From the NCBI GenBank assembly GCA_003161435.1, contig PMOS01000020.1:19437-83436 (forward strand): a DNA stretch of 64,000 nt, read 5' to 3'. This DNA comes from Vulcanimicrobiota bacterium (GTDB taxonomy: Bacteria; Vulcanimicrobiota; Vulcanimicrobiia; Vulcanimicrobiales; Vulcanimicrobiaceae). How positions within the stretch are numbered: the stretch's first letter is position 1; every line of letters begins with the position of its first letter. A program made the translations under genes and the position numbers. Under the pieces are notes generated by a model that made no database searches, was not told where the DNA came from, and worked only from the letters and a program-made list of their open reading frames with translations. Below are positions 33,737 to 43,982 of this stretch, piece by piece.

Positions 33737-34209
33737 CCGGGGCGATCGTGACGTGTCTTTGGTTTGACGGAGTGGGCGAAGAAGCGGCCAACTTCTACGC
33801 TTCCGTATTTCCGAACTCGAAGATCGTCAGCGTGAGCCGCTACCCGGAGGGCTCGCCGTATCAGCCGGGGTCGGTGATGACCGTCGAGTTCGAGCTCGAC
33901 GGCCGGCCGTTCGTCGCCCTCAACGGCGGGCCGCAGTACAGCTTCTCGCCGGCGATCTCGCTCTGGATCGACTGCAAGGATCAGGCCGAAGTCGATCGAT
34001 ATTGGGCGCGGCTGTCCGAAGGCGGTCACGAGGTCCAATGCGGGTGGCTGCAAGACAAGTACGGCTTGTCGTGGCAAGTCGTCCCGTCGCTGCTGCCGCG
34101 GCTGCTCAAGGACGAGAACAGCAGGAAAGCCGCGGCCGTGATGCAGGCGATGCTCGCGATGGTGAAGCTCGACGTGGCGACGCTGCAAGCGGCGTACGAC
34201 GCGGCGTAA
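33733..34209 (+). CDS. PhnB-like VOC protein, second copy
   Basis: A 158-residue protein of the PhnB-like VOC group, with TCLWFDGVGEEAANFYASVF, MTVEFELDGRPFVALNGGPQ, AISLWIDCKDQAEVDRYW and the typical LQDKYGLSWQVVPSLLPRLL, a form common in 3-demethylubiquinone-like annotations. The ATG overlaps the stop of the preceding gene by four bases, so translation is coupled. The two are paralogues that probably respond to the HxlR regulator upstream. A 20-codon start of a third VOC gene follows at 34215. Confidence 0.88.
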   Translation: MTGAIVTCLWFDGVGEEAANFYASVFPNSKIVSVSRYPEGSPYQPGSVMTVEFELDGRPFVALNGGPQYSFSPAISLWIDCKDQAEVDRYWARLSEGGHEVQCGWLQDKYGLSWQVVPSLLPRLLKDENSRKAAAVMQAMLAMVKLDVATLQAAYDAA

Positions 34210-34214
34210 TTCCC

Positions 34215-34277
34215 ATGACGACGCAATCCCGAGCGAAGTATCCTCCGGGCGTTCCGTGCTGGGTTGAGACGATGTAG
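34215..34277 (+). pseudogene. Twenty-codon 5' remnant of a third VOC gene
   Basis: ATG at 34215 opens MTTQSRAKYPPGVPCWVETM followed by TAG. The stretch YPPG-x-PCWVE is the usual N-terminus of another VOC subgroup (in which a PDPxxAxxFYxxLFGW stretch follows), but here a stop comes at once and no homology remains before the ABC permease gene 4 bases on. It appears to be the truncated start of a third VOC gene of the cluster. Confidence 0.55.
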
Positions 34278-34280
34278 CCA

Positions 34281-35771
34281 TCACGTGCGGCGCGAAAGAC
34301 GCGCCGCGGTTGCGGCGAGAACGAGCGCGGTAACGGCGATCGCCGCTGCCGTTATGCTCGCGGGGTAAGCGACGGCCGCGGCGGGATCGAGCGCCGAGAG
34401 ACCATTTACCGGCCCGAGATACCACGCGAGCAACATCAGTGAGGAAAAGCCGACCGGCGAGCGGGTGAAGGCACCGAACGCGAGCGCTAGAGCGCAGATC
34501 GCGGCGGCGATCGCCACCAGCGTGATCCCGGCGGCGCCGTGGCGAAACGCGAGTGCGGCGACGGGCACGATCGCGAGCGCGAGGCACGCGCCCCAGCGAG
34601 CGACGACGCGGCGCCATACCGCAGTGGGCGTAGCGAGCAGCAGCGCATCGAGGTTGGCGCGCGCATCGACGACGCTGCTCGCTGCGATCGGGCCAAGCGG
34701 CGAGATCCAGACCAGTGGTGCGATAGCGCGATCGATCGCCACCGTGGGCAGCAACAGCGCGAGCACGGCAAGCACGACGGAGCCGAGGAGAACCCAGGGC
34801 CCAGCCGTACCGACCGCCGACGCGAGCTCGGCGCGCAGCAACCGTCCGAGCGGGAGGCGCTGCACGAATCGCTGCGGCAGACGGCCCAACCGCGAACGTT
34901 TGGCCGCCGTCCGCGGGGCCGTCAGCGCGAACGGCGCAACCAACAGCACGACGAGAAACGAAGCCGGCAGCCACGCGGCGCGTTGTGCCAACATCGTGGC
35001 CGACCAGTGGATGCCACCGAAGCGGAAGACGTGCTTTGCGGCTGGGCCACCGCCGATCGAGAGGTCGTGCTGCGCGTTCGCCGCCGGTTGCGACGCATGC
35101 AGCGAATCGAACATCGACGACGCGAGCGTCGTCACCCCCAACGGATCGACCGGGGCAACGTGGATGCCGCCGCCGGACTTCGTGAGCGGAACCACGATGA
35201 GGGCGGTGGCGATGAAGAGCCACGCGATGCCGCCGAGGACGCCGCGAAGCGGCGGAAGCGCGTCGACCGCGAGAGCGAGCGCCGCAATCACGGCAACGGC
35301 TGGTATCGTCAACGCGAGATAGGGAACGACGTATGCGGCAATGTCGATCGTGCGATCCTCACCGCGCAGCAGTTGCATCGCGATCGCGGCGATGACGAGC
35401 AGGGCACCGAGCGCCGACAAGAGCGCGACGTTGCTGGCCCACTTGCCGAGCACAACCGACGCACGGGATAGCGGTGCCGACGCGACCAGCGGGTAGGTGC
35501 CGAGGAGCGCATCGCGCGATGACGCGGGCCGCAGCAAGAAGAGGCCCGCATACGGGAGGAGCATCGTGCAGAGCCACGCCGTGCACGCCCCCATCCAGGC
35601 GCTGTCGTAGACGCCGCGCCAGCCGCCGAGGTCGACCGTCGAGTACGCTGCCGAGGCATCGGGCACGAAGAGGTAGCCGAGTTGCAAGGCGGCAGCGACG
35701 ATCACGACCATCCCGAAGGTGCGCGTCCGTTGCCGGAAGTCGGCGCGCCCGACCGCGAGGATTGCCGTCAC
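34281..35771 (-). CDS. ABC transporter permease (ABC-2 type)
   Basis: A 496-residue integral membrane protein with about 12 hydrophobic helices in two halves and a larger soluble loop near residues 215-255. It lies directly downstream of an ABC ATPase gene with a 4-base overlap (ATGA), which marks it as the membrane partner. The two-half layout resembles ABC-2 type permeases that export drugs, lipids or peptides or move Na+. There is no substrate-binding protein, which supports export. I do not recognise a closer subfamily. Confidence 0.82.
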   Translation of the reverse strand: MTAILAVGRADFRQRTRTFGMVVIVAAALQLGYLFVPDASAAYSTVDLGGWRGVYDSAWMGACTAWLCTMLLPYAGLFLLRPASSRDALLGTYPLVASAPLSRASVVLGKWASNVALLSALGALLVIAAIAMQLLRGEDRTIDIAAYVVPYLALTIPAVAVIAALALAVDALPPLRGVLGGIAWLFIATALIVVPLTKSGGGIHVAPVDPLGVTTLASSMFDSLHASQPAANAQHDLSIGGGPAAKHVFRFGGIHWSATMLAQRAAWLPASFLVVLLVAPFALTAPRTAAKRSRLGRLPQRFVQRLPLGRLLRAELASAVGTAGPWVLLGSVVLAVLALLLPTVAIDRAIAPLVWISPLGPIAASSVVDARANLDALLLATPTAVWRRVVARWGACLALAIVPVAALAFRHGAAGITLVAIAAAICALALAFGAFTRSPVGFSSLMLLAWYLGPVNGLSALDPAAAVAYPASITAAAIAVTALVLAATAARLSRRT

Positions 35772-36487
35772 GCCGCGCGGCCGACCTCGGCGAGATACGC
35801 CGCTTCGAGCGATGGGTGCGGGCCGATGACCTCGCGGGGTGTACCGTCGGCGACTACCCGTCCCGCCGCAATGACGACGATGCGATCGGCGGTGAACTCG
35901 ACGTCGGAGACGACGTGCGTCGAGAGCAGCACGATGCGGTCGTGCGCGAAGCGCGCGAGCAGATCGCGAAAGCGGACGCGCTGCTCGGGATCGAGGCCCA
36001 CCGTCGGTTCGTCGACGACGAGCAGTTGAGGGTCGCCGAGCAGAGCCTGCGCGATTGCGACGCGCTGGCGATTGCCGCCGGAGAGCGTGCCCAGCGCCCG
36101 CTTCGCGACCGGGCCGAGATCGAGCGCGTCAAGCAGCTCGCCGATCTGGCGGCGGGCACTGCGCCCGTCGATCTCCTTGAGCGCCGCGATATAGTCGAGG
36201 AACTCGTATGCGTCGAGATGCGGATAGAGGCCGGCATCCTGCGGCAAGTAGCCGAGTACGCGGCGCAATGCCCGCGGCGCGCGCACGGCGTCGACACCGT
36301 TCCAGCGCACCGTCCCGGACGTCGGCCGCGCGACCGTGGCAACGATACCCATCAGCGTCGACTTCCCGGCTCCGTTGGGGCCCAACAGGCCGATGATCCC
36401 GGGTCGCAGATCGAGCGCGACCTCGCACACCGCCTGAATGCCGCCGCGGTACGTCTTGCTGACGAGGTCGATTTCGAGCCGATGCAT
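35768..36487 (-). CDS. ABC transporter ATP-binding protein
   Basis: A 239-residue ATPase with Walker A GPNGAGKSTL (about residues 36-45), Q-loop YLPQDAGLYP, signature LSGGNRQRVAIAQALL, Walker B LLVVDEPTVGLDP and switch His in LLSTHVVSD. The close relation to NatA/CcmA-type export ATPases and the coupled permease gene indicate an exporter. The ATG at 36487 opens MHRLEIDLVSKTY; the frame open further upstream is antisense noise. First gene of a two-gene operon, divergent from the DUF4139 gene. Confidence 0.93.
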   Translation of the reverse strand: MHRLEIDLVSKTYRGGIQAVCEVALDLRPGIIGLLGPNGAGKSTLMGIVATVARPTSGTVRWNGVDAVRAPRALRRVLGYLPQDAGLYPHLDAYEFLDYIAALKEIDGRSARRQIGELLDALDLGPVAKRALGTLSGGNRQRVAIAQALLGDPQLLVVDEPTVGLDPEQRVRFRDLLARFAHDRIVLLSTHVVSDVEFTADRIVVIAAGRVVADGTPREVIGPHPSLEAAYLAEVGRAA

Positions 36488-36656
36488 CGCGCCAGCTACG
36501 CGAAGCGGGCGGCAAAGGTTTCGGGCCGGCGTCGAGTGCGCGACCCCTGTCGCCGGGCCTCGGTGCTGAACCTCAACCGCTTTTCGTTCGACCGAGTATG
36601 CGGAGACGAAGGCCTCCGTATATTCCATAGCTCGGCAACTCGACGGAGGTGGTCGC

Positions 36657-38075
36657 ATGCGGCGTTCTCTCATTTCTACTATTGCCTTAGTTGGGGCGCT
36701 CGGAACTATTGCGGTCGCCGACCCGGGCGAACACGTCAGCACGCTGGGTGACCAGCGAGCCGTCGGGATCACTATTTACAACTCCGAGCTCGCGCTCGTC
36801 CGCGATCGCCGACGGCTGTCGATCCCGCGCGGCGAATCGCACCTCGCTTTGCGTGACGTCAGCGCGCGGATGCAGCCGGAAACCGCGCTGTTGACAAGCA
36901 TATCGTCTCCGGGTAATCTCGCGGTTCTCGAGCAGAACTTCGACTACGACTTGCTCTCGCCGCAGAAGCTCCTGGAGAAATACGTCGGCCGGGACGTCGA
37001 CGTCGTGCGTTACGATCCCCGAACCGGCGAGCGCCGCACCGAACACGCGCGCGTCCTGGCCACCAACGACGGAGTCGTCTTGCGCTACGCCGATCGCATC
37101 GAAACCTCGGTGAACGGGACGCTCTCGTTTCCGTCGCTGCCTCCCGACTTGCGCGATCGTCCCACGCTGGTTACCGATGTCAGCAACGGCACCGACGGCG
37201 AGCAAGACGTCGAGCTCACCTACCTGACCGGCGGCCTGAGCTGGAAGGCCGACTATACGGCGCTCCTGTCGCCGAACGACGACCGCCTCGATCTGCACGG
37301 GCTCATCACCCTGCAGAACCAGAGTGGAACCGGGTACCGCGACGCAACCGTCCAACTCGTCGCAGGCGACGTCAACGTTGCGCAAAACGTCCTCAGACAG
37401 ATCGGCTCGGTCACCACGAGAGCGATGGCCGCCCCGCCGCCCCCGTCCGAACAGGCGCTGTTCGAGTACCATCTCTACACGCTGCCGCGTCACACGACCG
37501 TCGCGGACAATCAGACGAAGCAGGTCGAGCTCATGAGCGCGCCCGGCATTTCGGTCGTCAAGACGCTGGAGCTTCGCGGGTACGACTCGTACTATCGATC
37601 GGCGACGGCCGATCTCGGAACCCGGCTGAAAATCGGCACGTACGTCACGTTCCGCAACGAGGGCGGCCAGCTCGGTATTCCGCTGCCGCGCGGCATCGTG
37701 CGCGTCTACAAGCGCGACAACGCGGGAACCGCCCAGTTCATCGGGTCCGACTCGATCGACCACACGCCGAAGGGTGAAACCGTACGGCTTCACCTCGGCA
37801 ATTCGTTCGACCTGACGGCGAACAAGAAGCAGACCGACTTCCACATCGTCGATTCGAACCGCAGCATCTATGAAAGCGCGTACGAGATCGTGCTGCGCAA
37901 CGCAAAGAAGACGCCGGAAACCGTGCAAGTGATCGAGCCGATCCCCGGCGACTGGACGATGCTCAGCTCGTCGCTGCCGTATCACAAGTCGTCGGCGGAA
38001 ACCGCGACTTGGTCCGTGCCCGTTCCGCCGGAGAGCGCCACGACGCTCACCTACCGGGTCCGAATCAAGTTCTGA
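36657..38075 (+). CDS. Secreted DUF4139-domain protein
   Basis: A 472-residue protein with a signal peptide (residues 1-21, ALGTIAVADP) and the layout of DUF4139 proteins: an N-terminal strand region with GITIYNSELALVRDRRRLSI, a central part with LTYLTGGLSWKADYTALLSP (the W-x-A-x-Y core of the family) and beta-sandwich repeats ending in a Thr/Ser-rich strand (TTLTYRVRIKF). Members are found outside the cytoplasm and their function is not established. ATG 36657 has GGAGGT at good spacing. A small hairpin (CGGAG...CTCCG, about 36600-36617) lies upstream. Confidence 0.88.
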   Translation: MRRSLISTIALVGALGTIAVADPGEHVSTLGDQRAVGITIYNSELALVRDRRRLSIPRGESHLALRDVSARMQPETALLTSISSPGNLAVLEQNFDYDLLSPQKLLEKYVGRDVDVVRYDPRTGERRTEHARVLATNDGVVLRYADRIETSVNGTLSFPSLPPDLRDRPTLVTDVSNGTDGEQDVELTYLTGGLSWKADYTALLSPNDDRLDLHGLITLQNQSGTGYRDATVQLVAGDVNVAQNVLRQIGSVTTRAMAAPPPPSEQALFEYHLYTLPRHTTVADNQTKQVELMSAPGISVVKTLELRGYDSYYRSATADLGTRLKIGTYVTFRNEGGQLGIPLPRGIVRVYKRDNAGTAQFIGSDSIDHTPKGETVRLHLGNSFDLTANKKQTDFHIVDSNRSIYESAYEIVLRNAKKTPETVQVIEPIPGDWTMLSSSLPYHKSSAETATWSVPVPPESATTLTYRVRIKF

Positions 38076-38143
38076 CGCGCAGCGCCGAGATCGCGCGATA
38101 GCGAAGCGAGCGCCGGCATGAGCACGCCGGCGCTCGCCAGTGC

Positions 38144-39130
<987 letters not shown>

Positions 39131-39283
39131 GCGTTGGTTATACCGCGTGCGGATGGGCGCAACCAGAGACCGCCCAATGATATCACTCGGACTGGTCCTT
39201 CAGCGCCTGGTCGGGCGTCCGAAAACCGGGCCCGTTCGGAGATCAGGTCTGTTTGTTCTCGAGCGTGCGGTGACGGCGAGAAT

Positions 39284-39299
39284 GTAGGGATTTCCCTAC
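39284..39299. promoter_or_regulatory. Palindrome GTAGGGATTTCCCTAC, putative LuxR-type operator
   Basis: A 16-base near-perfect palindrome followed by TCC and, 18-20 bases on, a CATGCT sequence that could be a weak -10. It lies about 125 bases upstream of the lipoprotein start at 39425. A nearly identical palindrome is at 43509-43524. The rest of the 39131-39424 space shows no gene. Confidence 0.6.
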
Positions 39300-39424
39300 T
39301 CCGAACGTCGGCGTGCCCATGCTACCGTGGCCGTGATGAAGCGGCGCGCCGGCTTCGACCATGCGGGGCTCGCGCTTGCTTCCATCTGTCGATGCTGTCT
39401 AATCACCCCGATCGAGGAATGCTC

Positions 39425-40681
39425 ATGCAGCGCCACGCCGCCATGTCCTTTTGCTCGCTTGCGGGAGCGCTCACGCTCCTCGCCGTTTTCGCCGTCGGGT
39501 GCAATGGCGGTTCATCGACGGCACCGCCCGTCGGCTCCGGGAGCACCGCGACTCCGTCGCCTTCGCCCGTGCCGCTGCCCGCGTCTGCATCGACGACCCT
39601 CTCCGTCGGAACGTCCGCGGCGAGCGCGTCGTTGGGTCCGGTGCTAGGCGGCTACAGCGGCAGCATCACCTTGCCCCCCGCGTTGAACACCGCGACGCTG
39701 ACGGTGACGCTCACTACCACGCAGCCCGCGGGGACGCCGGCGGTGCAGACTGTGAAACGCCGGGCCCAAACGATCGGCGGCGGCGGTATTGCGCCCATCG
39801 CGTTCATGACGATCACATCGAACGTGACGGTGACCTTCGGCGCGACGCCGACCTTTTCGTTCGCGTTGCCGGCGGGTGCTGCGAGCCTGGGGCAGATCAG
39901 TTACGTCGCACTCTACGATTCGACGGCGAATCCGCAATCAGGTTGGGAGACGTTCGAGGGCCCCGGAACGGTGAGCGGGAATACCATCACGTTCACCGGA
40001 TCGAGCGCGAGCCTGCAGCTCAAGGCGGGCGTCGTCTATGACATCGCGCTGTTCACCGTCACGAGTGCGCTGCCGACGCCGACGCCCGCGCCGACGCCGA
40101 CGCCTCGGCCTACGCCGACGCCTGGGCCCACGCCGACGCCTGGGCCGACCCCGACGCCCGCGCCGACGCCGACGCCCGCGCCTACGCCGACGCCAAGTGC
40201 GGCGTCGCTCAGCTACGAGTTTGGGCTCGACCCGAGCGGTTCGGCGATCGGAATCCCGGAAGTCGGACGGAACAGCGCGGGTACGGCCGGCTATATCGTG
40301 GTCTTCGGGTATCCGTCGAGCAATGCCAACGGCGTGCTCGTGAGCTTGACCGAATACGCGTTGCAAGACACGCCGCCGACTACGTTTGCCGGCAACGTGT
40401 TCGAGATGACGTTGTCGCTCTTGAATCAGGGGTCCAGCAACGCGCCGGTCACCTTCAGCAGGGACAGCACGGCTCAGGGGGAGTTCACCATCGAAAGCTC
40501 GCTGTTCGCCCTGTCGAAGAACTATACGATGTCGGTCCGCAACGCCGGCACGACGACCACGACGACGCCGCGTAAGCCGCAGATGGGCTTCCCGGGAACC
40601 TTTCTCTACTTTCCATCGCCGTTCAGCGGTTTGACGGTAGCCAACGGGAGTACCGTGACCGCCTACATCATGCAGCAGTAG
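39425..40681 (+). CDS. Lipoprotein with Pro-Thr repeat linker
   Basis: A 418-residue surface or periplasmic lipoprotein. The lipobox is in VFAVGCNGG (Cys about 27, counted from the Met at 39425). Residues 40-215 are a Thr/Ser/Ala-rich beta-domain; residues 217-257 are a linker of PTPTPx repeats; residues 260-418 form a second beta-domain ([10 protein letters not shown] ... TAYIMQQ). GAGGA precedes ATG 39425 by six bases, so it is preferred to the ATG six bases earlier. Two similar all-beta domains joined by a rigid linker suggest an adhesive or sensory surface role. The palindrome upstream suggests regulation by the nearby LuxR proteins. Confidence 0.83.
   Translation: MQRHAAMSFCSLAGALTLLAVFAVGCNGGSSTAPPVGSGSTATPSPSPVPLPASASTTLSVGTSAASASLGPVLGGYSGSITLPPALNTATLTVTLTTTQPAGTPAVQTVKRRAQTIGGGGIAPIAFMTITSNVTVTFGATPTFSFALPAGAASLGQISYVALYDSTANPQSGWETFEGPGTVSGNTITFTGSSASLQLKAGVVYDIALFTVTSALPTPTPAPTPTPRPTPTPGPTPTPGPTPTPAPTPTPAPTPTPSAASLSYEFGLDPSGSAIGIPEVGRNSAGTAGYIVVFGYPSSNANGVLVSLTEYALQDTPPTTFAGNVFEMTLSLLNQGSSNAPVTFSRDSTAQGEFTIESSLFALSKNYTMSVRNAGTTTTTTPRKPQMGFPGTFLYFPSPFSGLTVANGSTVTAYIMQQ
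40073..40195 (+). repeat. Minisatellite encoding the PT-rich linker
   Basis: Forty-one codons made of a 6-residue unit P-T-P-T-P-x (x = A, R or G), in DNA a loose repeat of CCGACGCC-type 18-base units. Slippage could change linker length between strains. Confidence 0.85.
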
Positions 40682-40767
40682 GCGGCGGCACGGCGTCACC
40701 AGGGCTGCGCGCGGCGCCTTCGAACGTCTCGCGGAGCGGCCCAGCGGAGGCGCCCGATCGAGATGGC

Positions 40768-43512
40768 ATGATCACGCGGCCCATTTCGTGTCGCCGATTG
40801 ATCGGCCGGCAACGGGAACGCGCGTTCCTGGTCGAACGCCGTCGCGATCTAGCCAAGGGTTACGGCGGCATCGTGCTGATCGCCGGAGACGCCGGAATCG
40901 GCAAATCGCGGCTCGTCCGAGAATTCCTAGACGCTACCGGTAGGGCTCGCGGGCGGGTCGCGATCGGTCGCTGCCGTCAGTATGCCGGACGCCCGTACGA
41001 ACCGATCGCCGAACTCCTCGCAGGGTTCGCGCCCGAGTCCGCGTATGTGCCGCCCGCCGCGTCGCAGGACGAACAACTCGCTGCGCACGTGAAAGCGTTG
41101 CTTGCTGCATCACGAAAGCACGCGCTGGTCGGAGTCGTCGAGGATCTCCATTGGGGCGACCTCGGAACAATGCTCGTTCTCGCGTCTCTCGCCGAACGCA
41201 TCGCGACCAGCCGCATCCTCATCGTCGCGACATATCGGAGCCACGAGCTCCATCCCAATCATCCGCTATTCGTCCCCCTCGCGAATCTCTCGCGGAGCCG
41301 TTGCGTTGCGCAAATCGAGCTTGCGCCGCTGACGAGTGACGAAACAAGCAGCTTCATCAATGCCGCGCTCGAGAATGTCGAGATCTCCCCCGATGCGCGA
41401 CGAAACGTCGCACGGGTCGCCGAAGGGAACCCCTTCTTTCTCGAAGAGCTGCTGCGAAGCACGCTTTCCGCGCCTGGTGCGCGAGATCGTGCGGCCAATC
41501 TGCCGACGACCATCCGCGGCGCGATCCACGAGCGTATCGGGAGGCTCGAGGCCGATGATCGCGCGATCCTCACGCAAGCCGCCGTGATCGGTCGCCGCTT
41601 TGACATCGGCATTCTCGCACAGTCCATGGGCGTCGACCTGTCGCAGACATTGTGCGCGTTACAGCGGGCGCGCGCGCTACAGCTCATCGAAGAAACCGAC
41701 GATCCCGTGACGTTCCGTTTCCGGCACGCACTGACGCGCGAGGCCATTTACGGCGACCTGCTCGCCGCGCAGGCGCAGCCGCTCCATCGCCGGATCGCGT
41801 CGGTGCTCGAAGCGCGAGGCGCGGACGAGCGTACGCTGGACGCGCTCGCGTACCATTGGTGGGCGACGGGCGATCGCGAGAAGACGCTGATCTATGGGGA
41901 GCGGGCCGGCGACTTCGCCCGGACCGTCCATGAATACGCCGGCGCGGTCAGCGCCTATGAGCGAGCACTTGCACTGCTCGATCCGCAGGGGCGTGACGCA
42001 GCCCGAATCCTGGTGAAGATCGGTGCCTCGTGCTTTCGCGCCGGACTGATGGATCGGGCGATCGACTGTTTCCGTGACGCTTGGCGCTTCTTCCGAAAAA
42101 CGGGCGACGATGCGGCGTTTCTGTATCGGCTTGTCCGTGATTTCGCCAGCGCGCTCTATAACGACGGGCGAGCCCACGAAGCGCTGGAATTGTGGCGGGA
42201 AGCAATCGATATCATCATCGCGACCGGCAACCGCAGCGTCGCGGACATCGCGCGCGCCAACTATGCAACCCATCTGATCGACGGCGGATATGTCGAGGAA
42301 ACCGCGGCAGTCCTCGCTGCGGTCGATGCGACGTCGATCGAAGCCGACCCGGCGACGGCACTCGCATACCTGTCAACGAACTGCGTGAGCGCCGCGCTCA
42401 CCGGCGATCGCGAACGTCTTCGATCCTCAGCTGCGCGGCTCTGTGCCGTCGGCGAGCGCGTCGCTGAAACCGTACTCAGCTGCAGCGACATCGGCCAAGC
42501 GGGTGTCTTCGCGCTCTACGCCGGAGAAACGGATGTCGCGCGTAGTTGTATCGCACTATCCGTCGACAACGCTATCGCATATCGAGCGAGCGCTGCCGCG
42601 ATAGGCGACCTACTGCTCGCACGCGCGGATGTGGAGAGCTTCTGCGGCGAATATACGGCTGCCCGCGTACTTGTTCACCGTGCGCGGGCGATGCTCAGCG
42701 AAGTGAAGTTGTCGCGGTTCTACCTTACACAAGTCTCGCTGGCCATCGGCATTGCGCTCGACGACGACGAATTGCTTGCGCTCGAGCCTGACGCAACGAT
42801 GATGCGCGAAGCCTTCGCTACCGGAAAGCCGCCGATTTTCGGGCCGCTGGCGGGATTCGCCGGTCAGATCCTCGCGGCGCGCGGCGACATCACGGCAGCT
42901 CGGTGCCTTCTGCGCGACGCAGTCACGGCCGCCGGTGCAGCGGCGACCTCGCTGGGTACCTTTCCGCTCCCGGTCAGCGCCGCACAATACTGTGCGCGAT
43001 CCGAGGCCGACGCGGTGCGAGCCCTTTGCGCGCGCGATGCAGGCAAGGGGCGCGCTCCCGCTGCCACAGCGACGCTTGCCGATGCCATCCTTCGCCAACG
43101 CTTCAGTGGCGGCGATGCGACCGCGGCGAACGCCGCTGCCGCCGGCTTCGCCGCCGTCGGCTGGCCGCTCTACGAGGCGCTGGCGCGCGAGCTCAGCGGG
43201 CAGCTTGACGTCGCGCGCGAGATCAAGGGGCGCATCGGCTACGTCGGCATTGCCGGCGCAGCATCAGCGGTTGCCCGGAGGGCGTCGAATCACGTGGCCG
43301 ATCCGCTCGCAGCTGTGCTCACGTCGCGCGAGCTCGAAATTGCCCGGCTCGTTGCGAGCGGGTGCACGAACCGGGAGGCCGCGACTACGCTCAGCGTCAG
43401 CGTGAAGCTGATCGAACAGCGTCTGTCGTCGATCTTCGTGAAGCTGCGCGTCCGCTCGCGCAGCCAGCTTGCGGCCCACGTCGCATCGCTTGCCGCCGTG
43501 CCCGAAGAGTAG
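40768..43512 (+). CDS. Large ATP-binding LuxR-family (LAL) transcription regulator
   Basis: A 914-residue regulator. Residues about 10-200 are an AAA/STAND ATPase: Walker A GDAGIGKSRLV, a putative Walker B VGVVEDLHWGD and NPFFLEELL downstream; residues 350-800 are helical, TPR-like repeats; residues 848-910 are a LuxR-type helix-turn-helix (LTSRELEIARLVASGCTNRE, VKLIEQRLSSIFVKL). Such proteins (MalT, LAL family) sense a ligand through the repeats and bind DNA when ATP-bound. The stop codon overlaps a palindrome GTAGGGGTATCCCTAC, followed by a small LuxR gene; the same palindrome precedes the lipoprotein gene, so the regulator may control both. Confidence 0.9.
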   Translation: MITRPISCRRLIGRQRERAFLVERRRDLAKGYGGIVLIAGDAGIGKSRLVREFLDATGRARGRVAIGRCRQYAGRPYEPIAELLAGFAPESAYVPPAASQDEQLAAHVKALLAASRKHALVGVVEDLHWGDLGTMLVLASLAERIATSRILIVATYRSHELHPNHPLFVPLANLSRSRCVAQIELAPLTSDETSSFINAALENVEISPDARRNVARVAEGNPFFLEELLRSTLSAPGARDRAANLPTTIRGAIHERIGRLEADDRAILTQAAVIGRRFDIGILAQSMGVDLSQTLCALQRARALQLIEETDDPVTFRFRHALTREAIYGDLLAAQAQPLHRRIASVLEARGADERTLDALAYHWWATGDREKTLIYGERAGDFARTVHEYAGAVSAYERALALLDPQGRDAARILVKIGASCFRAGLMDRAIDCFRDAWRFFRKTGDDAAFLYRLVRDFASALYNDGRAHEALELWREAIDIIIATGNRSVADIARANYATHLIDGGYVEETAAVLAAVDATSIEADPATALAYLSTNCVSAALTGDRERLRSSAARLCAVGERVAETVLSCSDIGQAGVFALYAGETDVARSCIALSVDNAIAYRASAAAIGDLLLARADVESFCGEYTAARVLVHRARAMLSEVKLSRFYLTQVSLAIGIALDDDELLALEPDATMMREAFATGKPPIFGPLAGFAGQILAARGDITAARCLLRDAVTAAGAAATSLGTFPLPVSAAQYCARSEADAVRALCARDAGKGRAPAATATLADAILRQRFSGGDATAANAAAAGFAAVGWPLYEALARELSGQLDVAREIKGRIGYVGIAGAASAVARRASNHVADPLAAVLTSRELEIARLVASGCTNREAATTLSVSVKLIEQRLSSIFVKLRVRSRSQLAAHVASLAAVPEE

Positions 43513-43524
43513 GGGTATCCCTAC
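43509..43524. promoter_or_regulatory. Palindrome GTAGGGGTATCCCTAC, putative LuxR-type operator
   Basis: Second copy of the palindrome at 39284 (13-14 of 16 positions shared, and the same TCC follows). It overlaps the stop codon of the large LuxR gene and precedes the small LuxR gene by 36 bases; a CATACT at 43548 could be its -10. Confidence 0.6.
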
Positions 43525-43559
43525 TCCTGAAACGCGCCCGCTGGCGTCATACTCGCGGC

Positions 43560-43793
43560 GTGACAGAACGTCGTGCGCCGATGCCTCGAACCGTCTCTGG
43601 ATTGCTCACGGAGCCCGAGCGCTCTGTAGCGGCACGCGTCGCGCACGGCGCACGCAACACGGAGATTGCGAAAGGTCTGGGTCTGAGCGTGAAGACCATC
43701 GAGAAACACCTGAGCTCGATTTATCGAAAACTCGCCATTTCGTCGCGCGTCGAGCTCGCTGTGCTCTGGTCGGGAGAGGCGCGAACGTTATAA
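43560..43793 (+). CDS. Small stand-alone LuxR-type HTH protein
   Basis: A 77-residue protein that is almost only a LuxR/NarL helix-turn-helix: LTEPERSVAARVAHGARNTE, IAKGLGLSVKTIEKHLSSIY, RKLAISSRVELAVLW. The GTG start at 43560 leaves 18 residues before the domain. It may bind the same palindromes as the large regulator (the recognition helices are alike: SVKTIEKHLSSIYRKL and SVKLIEQRLSSIFVKL), either as competitor or partner. Start uncertain; a longer frame exists upstream but overlaps the preceding gene. Confidence 0.8.
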   Translation: MTERRAPMPRTVSGLLTEPERSVAARVAHGARNTEIAKGLGLSVKTIEKHLSSIYRKLAISSRVELAVLWSGEARTL

Positions 43794-43942
43794 GATCGAG
43801 CCTGCTATCTTTTGCGCTTGCCGCTTCGGTCGGTGCGTTCAGGCCGCCGCCCGCGATCTCGTCGCGTCGCACCTGCAGTCCTGTTCGAGGCGGTCAAGCA
43901 GATAGGCGCTTCGAAACCCTGACGAGATTTTGGGAATGGAGC

Positions 43943-43971
43943 TTGACAGCCCCAATGCTTTGCAGTACAAA
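43943..43971 (+). promoter_or_regulatory. Strong sigma-70-type promoter for a near-leaderless mRNA
   Basis: Perfect -35 TTGACA (43943-43948), a 17-base spacer, and -10 TACAAA (43966-43971). The start codon of the next gene is at 43983, only about 4-5 bases beyond the expected transcription start, and no Shine-Dalgarno sequence intervenes, so the message is probably leaderless. Confidence 0.65.
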
Positions 43972-43982
43972 GTAACGAGACA

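Noticed and set aside
40073..40195. CRISPR-like or intergenic satellite array
   Set aside because: The repeat is in frame within the lipoprotein gene and encodes a PTPTPx linker; no spacers.
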